Assembly: GCF_003344865.1 (NCBI RefSeq) | Contig: NZ_CP031165.1 | Location: 806,001 to 870,000 of the forward strand | Reading direction: 5' to 3' | Origin: Euzebya pacifica | GTDB taxonomy: Bacteria; Actinomycetota; Nitriliruptoria; Euzebyales; Euzebyaceae | Length of the DNA: 64,000 nt | Shown here: piece after piece, positions 1-7,036 of the stretch | Numbering within the stretch: position 1 is the first letter of the stretch | Layout: the number at the start of each line of letters is the position of its first letter | The notes under the pieces: model-generated | The model's database searches: none | The model's input: only the letters and a program-made list of their open reading frames with translations | What the model was told of the DNA's origin: nothing | Made by a program: the position numbers and the translations under genes

Positions 1-363
1 GATCAGCAGGACGTCCTTGATGCCGGGTGCGGCCTGCGTGGCGAACTCCACCGCCGGGGTCCTGGCCACCAGCTTGGTGATCCGCTGGGCGCCGTAGAAC
101 ATCGACAGGTACTCCGTGAGCGATGCCTCCGGGTCGATGGACAGCCCGTAGAGGCTCGGCCGGAACTCACGCTCCTCGAAGTCCCAGGGTGCAGTGGAGA
201 AGATCGAGGAGAACGCCTGGCGTCCCTCCACCTCCACCAAGCAGGTACGGCGTCCCAGACGCGAGCCGGCAAGGGCCAGCGACGCGGCGAGGGTCGACTT
301 GCCGACGCCCCCCTTGCCGGTGACCAGCAGCAGGCGGCGCGACAACAGCTGTGAGGCGTCCAC
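1..363 (-). CDS. ArsA-type P-loop ATPase, N-terminal part (truncated by window edge)
   Basis: The first 121 codons of a minus-strand gene that runs off the left edge. The protein opens with a P-loop of the deviant Walker A type (LLLVTGKGGVGKST) used by ArsA/Get3/MinD ATPases, then a run that reads like ArsA-family proteins of actinobacteria (VEVEGRQAFSSIF, later SIDPEASLTEYL). In actinobacteria two such ATPases usually lie next to whiB-type genes, and a whiB gene is indeed 4 kb away. The start is taken as GTG at 363; GTG codons in another frame nearby make it uncertain. Role: ATP-driven chaperone or targeting ATPase; arsenite transport should not be assumed because no ars genes are visible. 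The C-terminus, which would show metal-binding cysteines, is outside the window. Confidence 0.8.
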   Translation of the reverse strand, partial: MDASQLLSRRLLLVTGKGGVGKSTLAASLALAGSRLGRRTCLVEVEGRQAFSSIFSTAPWDFEEREFRPSLYGLSIDPEASLTEYLSMFYGAQRITKLVARTPAVEFATQAAPGIKDVLLI

Positions 364-462
364 GGGGTCACTATTACCCCGATCAGCGGACCGTGCACAT
401 CCCTGTCCTCGGCGGGGGGTGGCCCGAACGGCCCCCGTTGGGGCCGTCGTGGGTTCACCGCC

Positions 463-468
463 TACACT
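463..468 (+). promoter_or_regulatory. -10-like hexamer of a leaderless start (NfeD-like gene)
   Basis: TACACT ends 7 bases before the ATG at 476, and there is no Shine-Dalgarno sequence. This is the spacing expected when transcription begins at the start codon. Inference from position and motif only. Confidence 0.45.
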
Positions 469-475
469 CTCCCGG

Positions 476-1885
476 ATGGCCCTTCACCGAATCGCGGGCG
501 GAGTGCTGCTCCTCGTCGGCCTTCTCGCCGCGCTGGCCGCCCCCGCGAGCGCCCAAGCTTCATCCACCTCCACCGTCGACGTCGTGGAGGCGGTGGGCGT
601 GCTCGATGATCCGCTGACCGACTTCGTGATCGGGGCGATCGAGCAGTCCAACCTCGACGGCTCGCAGGCCGTGGTGATCCGGCTGGACACCGACGGCGCG
701 CTCGGTGGTGACATCGACCGGCTGGTCGACACCATCGAGTCCTCCGACGTGCCCGTCGTGGTCTACGTGGGCACCGCAGGTGCACGCGCCACCGGTGCGG
801 GCGTCCGCGTCGCGGCTGCCGCACACGTGCTTGCCCTGGCCCCGACCGGCCTCTACGGCGTGGCCCACCCGGCTGACCTGGGCGACCCCGGGGCGCGGAC
901 CGTGGGCGAGGTTGCCTCCGACCTGGAGGCCCTTGCCGACGCCCGCGGCCGCGATGCTGACTTCCTCGTCGACGCCGCCGAGAGCGGCGCGGCCGTGATC
1001 GCGGTCCCCGACGGCGAGACCGGCGCCCCGATCGCCGACGGCACCGAGCTGCCCGAGGGCACCGACCCGACGGTGGTCCGCACGCTGGACGAGTCGGCCC
1101 TCGCCGAGGCGGGCATCGCCGACATCGTCGCCCCGACCATCCAGCAGGTCCTCGCCGCGCTGGGCGGCCGCGAGGTCGTCACCAACGCCGGTGACGTCGT
1201 GCTCGACGTCGACCCGGTAACCGCCAACGTGCGGTTCGTCAACCTCGACCTGGTGCAGCGGATCCTCCACACGGCGTCCAGCCCGACGCTGGCCTACCTC
1301 CTGCTGCTCGCCGGCGCCCTGACCCTCTTCTTCGAGGTGTTCCAGCCGGGCTTCGGCGTGTCCGGGTTCTCCGCCATCGGGGTCCTGGCGCTGGGTGTCT
1401 ACTCCGTCGCCGTCCTGCCCATCCAGCCGCTGTGGGCGGTGATCGCGGTGATCGGCCTGCTGCTGCTCGCCTACGACCTGGCCATCGCCGGGTTGTCGTG
1501 GCCCAGCGCCGTCGGCACCCTCGCGCTCGGAGCCGGATCGATCAACATGTGGCAGATCCCCCAGCTCGCCCCCCCGACGTGGTTGATCGTCGTCGGGACC
1601 CTCTCCGCCGCCGTGTTCTTCATCATGATGATGACGTCGGTCCTGCGTGCCCAGGGCAACCAGGCGCTGCTCGGCGCCAAGGCTGTCGAGGGCAAGGTCG
1701 GCATCGTCCGTTCGGCGCTCGGCCCCGAGGGACACATCTTCGTCGGCGGTGCGCTGTGGCGCGCCCGTGCCCCGCAGGGCTCGGGCAAGGTGCGGACCGG
1801 GACCAAGGTGCGGGTGCTCGGGCTCAACGACAGCCTGACGCTCGACGTCGAGATCGTCGACGACACCAGCACCACGAAGGTGTGA
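476..1885 (+). CDS. NfeD-like membrane protein with degenerate ClpP-class protease domain
   Basis: A 469-residue protein: signal peptide (about residues 1-25), a ClpP-class (clan SK) domain to about residue 250, four or five membrane segments (about 275-400), then a C-terminal OB-fold NfeD domain (EGKVGIVRSALGPEG, then GTKVRVLGL). This is the long NfeD architecture (membrane-bound serine protease class, STOMP family) that usually works with stomatin-like proteins in membrane quality control. In active members the nucleophile sits in an A-S-A-G context; here the segment reads GARATGAGVRV, so the catalytic serine seems replaced by Gly/Thr, and the Gly-Ala-x-His-Pro element that follows is kept as YGVAHP. 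It may therefore be a pseudoprotease. No stomatin gene is adjacent. The start was chosen because the signal peptide begins there; the upstream open frame overlaps the ArsA gene. Confidence 0.85.
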   Translation: MALHRIAGGVLLLVGLLAALAAPASAQASSTSTVDVVEAVGVLDDPLTDFVIGAIEQSNLDGSQAVVIRLDTDGALGGDIDRLVDTIESSDVPVVVYVGTAGARATGAGVRVAAAAHVLALAPTGLYGVAHPADLGDPGARTVGEVASDLEALADARGRDADFLVDAAESGAAVIAVPDGETGAPIADGTELPEGTDPTVVRTLDESALAEAGIADIVAPTIQQVLAALGGREVVTNAGDVVLDVDPVTANVRFVNLDLVQRILHTASSPTLAYLLLLAGALTLFFEVFQPGFGVSGFSAIGVLALGVYSVAVLPIQPLWAVIAVIGLLLLAYDLAIAGLSWPSAVGTLALGAGSINMWQIPQLAPPTWLIVVGTLSAAVFFIMMMTSVLRAQGNQALLGAKAVEGKVGIVRSALGPEGHIFVGGALWRARAPQGSGKVRTGTKVRVLGLNDSLTLDVEIVDDTSTTKV

Positions 1886-1924
1886 CGACGGGTCGTGGCC
1901 TCCAACCACGAAGGCGGAACGGTG

Positions 1925-3961
1925 GTGCCCGGGCCGCCCGACGCGACTGACCCGACACCGCCCCCGACCCCGCTGCCCCCGACCCCACCGCCGAGCCGAT
2001 CGACGGCCGCCGCCCTGCAGGTCTACGACCGCCACGCCGACCGGCTGTACGACTTCGTGGTCGCCGTCACCCGTGACGCCGGCGCGGCCGCCGAGCTGGT
2101 CCGCGACGTCGTGGTCGCCGCTCGCGCGCCGGGGCACCCGACGGAGCCGCACGAGCTGCGGATGTGGCTGTACGCCACGATCCGCAGCGAGGCATTCGAC
2201 TGGCTGGCGGCCCGGGGCAGGCTGAGCCCCGAGGACCGCGTCGTCGAGCTGCCACACGTCAGGGAGGACCACACCACCGGTGACCTCGGCGCGGTCGTGT
2301 GGGAGGCGCTCGCCGCCTGCAGCGAACGTGACCAGGCGCTGATGACCCTCCACCTCCGTCACGGCCTGTCGGGGGCCGACCTGGCCGGCGCGATGGGGCT
2401 GTCGGAGGCGGCCTCCGACCGGCTGCTGGACCGGGCGCTGGAACGAGCGCACGAGGAGATCGGGGCGCTGCTGTCGCTGCTCGGCGTGGGGCCGGCCTGG
2501 CCCGGGCTGTCGGAGCTGCAGGAGGAGTGGGACGGCACCTACTCACCGTGGGTCCGCCGCATCGTGACCGCACAGCAGCACGCGCAGGCGATCACCGGTG
2601 CCGTCCCCATGCCACCGGGCGCGCCCGATCCGCTGCAGCTGCTGCAGGCGGTTCCGCTGGCGCCCGCCCCGCCGCAGCTGCGCGACGCGGTCAGCACACG
2701 GCTCGAGGCCGTGGACGCGGTGGCGATGCCGTCCCCCGTGGCGGACCCCGAGGACCTCGACGACACCATCCCTCCCGAGGCGGCGATCCCGCTCGTCACC
2801 CGCGACGACGACCCGACCATCCCCCCGGAGCAGGCAGTCCCGTGGTCCGCCCCGGACGACGACGCCACCATCCCGCCCGAGCACGCGATGCCCCTGGCGG
2901 CCCCGCCGATGGACCTCGAGGGTGCAGCGACGACCGGCCCGGTGGGGCCGGTCTCCTCCCCGAGCGACCCGCCTGCCCCAGCCACCGTGACGGTCCCGGA
3001 CGGCGACGGCGCTGCGACGGACCCCAAGCGGCACCGACGCGTGCCGTTGGTCCTGAGCGTGGCGCTCGGCGCGGCGATCGCGCTGGTCGTGGCCGGAATC
3101 CTGGCCCGTGCGCTCTTCGGCGACGAGGCCGGTGAACCCGCGGCCCTCACCACCGAGTCGGTGCCGGAGCTGCCCGATCAGTCCAACCCTCCCGTCATCC
3201 CGTCCACCAACGCGTCGGGAACCCCCTCACCGTCCTCCGACGTGGGGAGCGCGGGAGCGGTCGCTGCGGCCTCCGACGGGGTGCCGACCGTGCCGGAGGC
3301 GGTGGACGCGGAGCCCTCGGACTCCGCCTCCGAAGCGGACCGTGGCCAGCTGCTCGTCCCGGCCGACCCCGTCGTCGTGGATGACGACGGCGGCACCGTC
3401 CAGCTGGGCAACGGGGGAGGTGCGCCGCTGGAGTGGCAGATCACCGGCGGTCCCGAATGGGCCACGTTCGAGCCCGCGAGCGGCACCATCGGGCCGGGGT
3501 CGACGGTGCAGGTGGGCGTCAGCCGGCTCGGCGACATGCCCGAGGGGGACCACGAGGGCATCGTCCGCATCGAGACCGCGGTCGGCACCGTTCGCGAGGT
3601 CGTCGTCACCACCGCCGTCGAGCGCCCACCCGAGCTGCAGGAGGTCCAGTTCGGCACCCGACTGCTGATCCAGCAGGGCTGTGGCCTGGATTCCTCCGAG
3701 GTTGCCGTGACCGTCGCCGACGAGTCCGGGATCGACGCGGTGGTGCTGACCGTGGACGGTCCGGGTGCTGGACGGCAGTCCCAGGTCGATCTCCGACCCG
3801 ACCCGACCAGTCCCGGCCAGTTCGTCGGGGTCGTCGGGCCCTTCGACTCGCCGGGGACCGCCGCCGTGACCGTGACCGCCACGGACACGCGTGGCAACGA
3901 GTCGATGGCCGACGGCGGCATGCTCACGATCGCCCCGTGTCCCGGCAACTCCGCTGGGTAG
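1925..3961 (+). CDS. Membrane-anchored sigma-factor-like protein with extracellular Ig/BACON-like C-terminus
   Basis: About 678 residues. After a Pro-rich start, residues about 31-100 resemble sigma-70 region 2 (VYDRHADRLYDFV, then RMWLYATIRSEAFDWL) and residues about 134-175 resemble region 4 (ERDQALMTLHLRHGLSGADLA). A linker carries three copies of a D-D-x-T-I-P-P-E-x-A-x-P repeat (about 278-325). A single membrane segment lies at about 373-398 after a basic stretch, and the remaining 280 residues are acidic, Ser/Thr/Pro-rich and end in beta-rich modules (PLEWQITGGPEWATFEPASG is typical of BACON-type domains). So an ECF-like domain would be cytoplasmic and the C-terminus outside. GTG at 1925 is preferred because AAGGCGG lies 7 bases before it; GTG at 1895 and 1922 are alternatives in the same frame. 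Promoter recognition ability is not proven; it could be a sigma-derived anti-sigma or scaffold. Confidence 0.7.
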   Translation: MPGPPDATDPTPPPTPLPPTPPPSRSTAAALQVYDRHADRLYDFVVAVTRDAGAAAELVRDVVVAARAPGHPTEPHELRMWLYATIRSEAFDWLAARGRLSPEDRVVELPHVREDHTTGDLGAVVWEALAACSERDQALMTLHLRHGLSGADLAGAMGLSEAASDRLLDRALERAHEEIGALLSLLGVGPAWPGLSELQEEWDGTYSPWVRRIVTAQQHAQAITGAVPMPPGAPDPLQLLQAVPLAPAPPQLRDAVSTRLEAVDAVAMPSPVADPEDLDDTIPPEAAIPLVTRDDDPTIPPEQAVPWSAPDDDATIPPEHAMPLAAPPMDLEGAATTGPVGPVSSPSDPPAPATVTVPDGDGAATDPKRHRRVPLVLSVALGAAIALVVAGILARALFGDEAGEPAALTTESVPELPDQSNPPVIPSTNASGTPSPSSDVGSAGAVAAASDGVPTVPEAVDAEPSDSASEADRGQLLVPADPVVVDDDGGTVQLGNGGGAPLEWQITGGPEWATFEPASGTIGPGSTVQVGVSRLGDMPEGDHEGIVRIETAVGTVREVVVTTAVERPPELQEVQFGTRLLIQQGCGLDSSEVAVTVADESGIDAVVLTVDGPGAGRQSQVDLRPDPTSPGQFVGVVGPFDSPGTAAVTVTATDTRGNESMADGGMLTIAPCPGNSAG

Positions 3962-4184
3962 CGTGCGCGTTTCCCCGCGGCGCCAACCTGACGTTCGGTA
4001 GCCAACTGCGACCGTTCTGGGGGTCCTACGACTCCGAAGCGGCAGGATCCGGTCACAACGAGTCATTCGGGCCTAGTCACTCGTGATAGGTCGAGATTGG
4101 GCCTTCCGCTGTGCGGCCAGCGCGCATAGGCTCCCGACACTGTCCAGTTGACCAACCACTCGCTACAGCATGGAGTCCGCCCAC

Positions 4185-4472
4185 ATGGCCACCCTGCCGT
4201 TGCTGACTTCGGCCCCCAGCACCTCCTGGCAAGCCCACGGACTGTGCCGCAGTGTCGACGCCGGTGTTTTCTTCCCCCCAGCCCAGTTCGAGCACAAGCC
4301 AGAACGCGAGGCCCGCGAGAAGCGCGCCAAGGCGATCTGCAACGAGTGCCCCGTGCGTGGTGAATGCCTCGAGTGGGCGCTGTCCACCAAGGAGCCACAC
4401 GGCGTCTGGGGCGGCTACGCCGAGGGCGAGCGCAAGCAGATCCTCCAGGGCAAGGTCAAGATCAGCGCCTGA
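4185..4472 (+). CDS. WhiB-family iron-sulfur transcriptional regulator
   Basis: A 95-residue protein with every WhiB hallmark: four cysteines at residues 21, 52, 55 and 61 (C-x30-C-x2-C-x5-C) that ligate a 4Fe-4S cluster, the WQxxGLC entry motif, the GVWGG turn, and a basic C-terminal tail (ERKQILQGKVK) that contacts DNA. WhiB-like proteins are specific to Actinomycetota and act with the primary sigma factor in redox and developmental control. The ATG at 4185 has GGAG nine bases upstream; an in-frame ATG at 4170 would add five residues. The 200 bases before it contain no gene and probably its promoter, but no convincing -35/-10 pair was seen. The subtype (WhiB1/2/7) cannot be assigned. Confidence 0.95.
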   Translation: MATLPLLTSAPSTSWQAHGLCRSVDAGVFFPPAQFEHKPEREAREKRAKAICNECPVRGECLEWALSTKEPHGVWGGYAEGERKQILQGKVKISA

Positions 4473-4501
4473 CCGGGTTGGGCAGCGGGCCCCTCGACAG
4501 G

Positions 4502-4507
4502 TAGCGT
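4502..4507 (+). promoter_or_regulatory. -10-like hexamer of a leaderless start (DUF4177-like gene)
   Basis: TAGCGT ends 7 bases before the ATG at 4515. No Shine-Dalgarno sequence is present. Confidence 0.35.
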
Positions 4508-4514
4508 GCGCGCC

Positions 4515-4670
4515 ATGACGAAGTGGGAGTATTTCACCGCACCCCTCCTGGACCACGCGTTGCAGGAGATCCTGAACAACTTCGGCGATGACGGGTGGGA
4601 GCTCGTGACCGTCGTGGCGTTCAATCCGCAGCAGCAGATCGGCTACTTCAAGCGGCCGAAGGCGGGCTGA
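4515..4670 (+). CDS. DUF4177-like small conserved protein
   Basis: A 51-residue protein beginning MTKWEY and containing the GDDGWELV core followed by a hydrophobic strand (TVVAF) and a basic end (YFKRPKAG). This is the pattern of DUF4177-type proteins, which form a small two-stranded sheet plus helix. In many actinobacteria such a gene sits directly before a RidA-family gene, as here (three bases between stop and next ATG), so the two are probably co-transcribed. Function unknown. The start is supported by the family-typical KWEY opening and an upstream -10-like TAGCGT. Confidence 0.85.
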   Translation: MTKWEYFTAPLLDHALQEILNNFGDDGWELVTVVAFNPQQQIGYFKRPKAG

Positions 4671-4673
4671 CCC

Positions 4674-5141
4674 ATGGGCGCTGTCGACGACCGCCTGGCG
4701 GCTGCCGGGATCGAGCTGCCCGAGGCACCGCCCCCGGCTGCGGCCTACGTGCCGTGGACGCGGACGGGCAACCTGGTCTTCACCGCTGGGCAGATCCCGG
4801 TGAAGGACGGCAGTCCGATCAGCGCCGGCAAGGTCGGTGCCGACGTGTCGCTGGAGGAGGGGCAGGCCGCTGCTCGCCAGTGCGCGATCAACGTGCTGGC
4901 CCAGCTGAAGGCCGCGACCGACGGCGACCTCGACCGCATCGCACGGATCGTCAAGATCACCGTCTTCGTGGCCAGCGCGCCCGACTTCGCCCAGCAGCAC
5001 CTGGTGGCCAACGGCGCCTCCGAGCTGCTCGGCGAGATCCTCGGCGACGAGGTCGGCCGCCACGCCCGGTCCGCGGTGGGCACAGCGGTGCTGCCGCTGG
5101 ACGTCCCGGTCGAGGTTGAGGCCGTGGCCGAACTCAGGTGA
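4674..5141 (+). CDS. RidA-family (YjgF/UK114) enamine/imine deaminase-like protein
   Basis: 155 residues, the longer RidA subgroup common in bacteria and distinct from the 128-residue E. coli type. Family motifs visible: TGNLVFTAGQIPV (strand with Gly-Gln), the central helix ARQCAINVLAQLKAA, IVKITVFVAS, and the C-terminal R-x-A-V-G-T-A-V-L-P-L-D-V-P-V-E-V-E segment containing the arginine that binds the carboxylate of enamine substrates. RidA proteins form trimers and hydrolyse reactive 2-aminoacrylate-type intermediates released by PLP enzymes. Members of this subgroup are not always catalytically tested. It is cotranscribed with the DUF4177-like gene upstream and convergent with selB; its stop codon lies inside a 26-bp tandem repeat. 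Confidence 0.9.
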   Translation: MGAVDDRLAAAGIELPEAPPPAAAYVPWTRTGNLVFTAGQIPVKDGSPISAGKVGADVSLEEGQAAARQCAINVLAQLKAATDGDLDRIARIVKITVFVASAPDFAQQHLVANGASELLGEILGDEVGRHARSAVGTAVLPLDVPVEVEAVAELR

Positions 5142-5195
5142 AACGGGCGATAGCCGAACTCGGGTGAAACGGGCTGTGGCCGAGGTCAGGTGAGG
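5128..5195. repeat. 26-bp tandem repeat spanning the convergent ridA and selB 3' ends
   Basis: Two full 26-base units begin at 5128 and 5154 (shared core CCGAACTC-G/A-GGTGAAACGGGC) and a third, more diverged, begins at 5180 (CCGAGGTCAGGTGAGG). The array contains the stop codon of ridA (5139-5141) and the stop codon of selB (5186-5188). The unit is not a multiple of three, so it does not look like a coding repeat. Possible roles are a bidirectional termination region or a simple slippage expansion; no strong hairpin was found. Confidence 0.75.
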
Positions 5196-7036
5196 TGTCG
5201 TAGGTCGCCATCGCGGGTCGTGACCCCGGTGGTGTCCAGCAGCTCCAGCAGTGGCAGGGCGAACCGACGGGTCGTGTCGAGCGCCTCTCGTGCCTGTGAC
5301 GCCGTGAACGGTCCGCTGTCGGCCTGCAGGGCCGCCAGCCTGGCAGTCGCCCGCTCCAGGGCGCTGGCCGTCATGGCCGCGTCCAGTCCGGGCAGGTCCA
5401 CGAGCTGACCGGTCGACCGCAGGACCGTCAGCAGGTCGTCGTCGGCGCACACGGCCTCGGCGACCTCGGCGAGGGGCGCAGGGCTGGCCCCCTCGGCGTC
5501 CAGCCGTTCCAGCAACGCCACCCTGGCTGACTGCTGGGCCACCGTCAGCCGGGGCTCGTGGCCGGGGGCGGCAACCCCGCCCGGGACGCTGGTCAGCCGG
5601 TCGCGCTCGACGAGCAGGCCGAGCAGCGGGCGGATGACGTCGAGGGGACAGCCGGCTTCCCGCAGCCGCCGTCGGGGAACCTCCGGGTCGACGGCGGGCA
5701 GGGCCGGACGTCGCTGGTGGAACGACACGACGGCGCTGACGGCCAGCCCGCTCCACAGCGCGAACTCCTCCGGGTGCACCAAGTGGTCACCGACCACGAT
5801 TGCGTCACCCGCCGCGATCGCGTCGGGGCCGGCGTTGGCGTCGGCCAGGACGGCCGCGGTCGGGGCGGCCCGTCGTGCCTCGACCAGCAGGCGCACCCGG
5901 TCGGCTGGGGCGTCCACGGAGCCGGCGCGCTCCAGCCGCTGTGCACGGGACCGCCGGGCCGTGGCGCCTCGGACCCGCGGGCCGGGGGCCGGGTCGATGA
6001 CCGTCCCACCTCCCGCGGTCACCCCACGGCCGGACTCGCGCAGCACCACCCGGTCGCCGACGGCCAACGGCAGGGGTCGGTCCATCTCCAGCCGGACCGC
6101 GCCCACGTCGAGGAGGTCCTGGCCGGCCACGGGATGGACGTGCACGCCCACCGCGGCGGTGCCGACGTGTGCGGTCCATGCGCCCCGCCGGCCGACGACC
6201 TGCCCGTCGACGGGGCTCACCAGTGCCTCGACCACCTCGGTGGTTTGCCAGCCGCCGCCCACCACCGCGTCGCCGCGTCCCACCTCGTCGGCATCGACGC
6301 CGGAGAGGTTCATCGCCACACGCCAGCCGGGCCGCACCTCCTCCACGTCCTGCTCGAGCGCCTGCAGCCCCCGCACCCGCACCTCGCGGTCCAGCGGCAG
6401 GACGTGCAGGCGATCACCCACGGCCACCGCGCCACCCTGGAGGGTGCCGGTGACGACGGTCCCGGCCCCGCGGATGCTGAAGGCACGGTCCAGCCACATC
6501 CGCGGACGCCCGTCGTCGGGGACGGCCGGTGCGGCGGACAGCATTGCCGTCAGGGCCACGCGGAGCTCCTCCAGGCCGGCGCCGGTCGTGCTGGACACCG
6601 GCACGATGGGGGCGTCGGCCAGCGCGGTGTCCTGCAGCTGGTCGGCCAGCAGCTCGGCGGCGATCCAGGCGGTCTCCTCGTCGACCAGATCGACGCGTGT
6701 CAGGGCCACGACGGCGTGGGTGGTGCCGAGCAGCTCGAGGATGGCCAGGTGCTCGGCGGACTGCGGCATCCACCCCTCGTCGGCGGCCACGACGAACAGG
6801 GCCGTCCGAACCGGCCCCGCCCCGGCCAGCATCGTCGGCACGAACCGTTCGTGTCCCGGTAGGTCCACGAAGGCGACATCGCCGACGTCGGGCAGCGTGG
6901 TCCACGCGAAGCCCAGGTCGATGGTCAGCCCCCGACGCTTCTCCTCCGCCAGCCGGTCGGGATCGCGCCCGGTCAGGGCGGTCACCAGGGTGGACTTGCC
7001 GTGGTCGACGTGCCCGGCGGTGCAGATGACCCTCAC
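5186..7036 (-). CDS. selB: Selenocysteine-specific translation elongation factor SelB
   Basis: 616 residues, the usual SelB length. N-terminal GTPase: G1 GHVDHGKST, effector region RRGLTIDLGFAW (the GLTID-LG signature separates SelB from EF-Tu), G3 DLPGHERF, G4 TRVD (SelB normally has TKxD), then EF-Tu-like domains II-III with FSIRGAGTVVTGTL. The C-terminal half is Arg/Leu-rich and fits the winged-helix repeats that bind the SECIS hairpin. SelB delivers Sec-tRNA to in-frame UGA codons on the ribosome. The GTG start at 7036 overlaps the clcA stop by four bases (GTGA), so it is translationally coupled to clcA; the open frame upstream of this GTG is not SelB-like. The presence of selB and selA commits the genome to selenoprotein synthesis, and a candidate target gene lies at 59.4 kb. 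Confidence 0.97.
   Translation of the reverse strand: MRVICTAGHVDHGKSTLVTALTGRDPDRLAEEKRRGLTIDLGFAWTTLPDVGDVAFVDLPGHERFVPTMLAGAGPVRTALFVVAADEGWMPQSAEHLAILELLGTTHAVVALTRVDLVDEETAWIAAELLADQLQDTALADAPIVPVSSTTGAGLEELRVALTAMLSAAPAVPDDGRPRMWLDRAFSIRGAGTVVTGTLQGGAVAVGDRLHVLPLDREVRVRGLQALEQDVEEVRPGWRVAMNLSGVDADEVGRGDAVVGGGWQTTEVVEALVSPVDGQVVGRRGAWTAHVGTAAVGVHVHPVAGQDLLDVGAVRLEMDRPLPLAVGDRVVLRESGRGVTAGGGTVIDPAPGPRVRGATARRSRAQRLERAGSVDAPADRVRLLVEARRAAPTAAVLADANAGPDAIAAGDAIVVGDHLVHPEEFALWSGLAVSAVVSFHQRRPALPAVDPEVPRRRLREAGCPLDVIRPLLGLLVERDRLTSVPGGVAAPGHEPRLTVAQQSARVALLERLDAEGASPAPLAEVAEAVCADDDLLTVLRSTGQLVDLPGLDAAMTASALERATARLAALQADSGPFTASQAREALDTTRRFALPLLELLDTTGVTTRDGDLRHLT

Noticed and set aside
560-2452. 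Long minus-strand open frames opposite NfeD and other genes (also at 7315-9186, 27625-29055, 51774-53564)
   Set aside because: They are Gly/Arg/His/Asp-rich antisense shadows caused by high GC content, lacking family motifs, and lie opposite well-supported genes.
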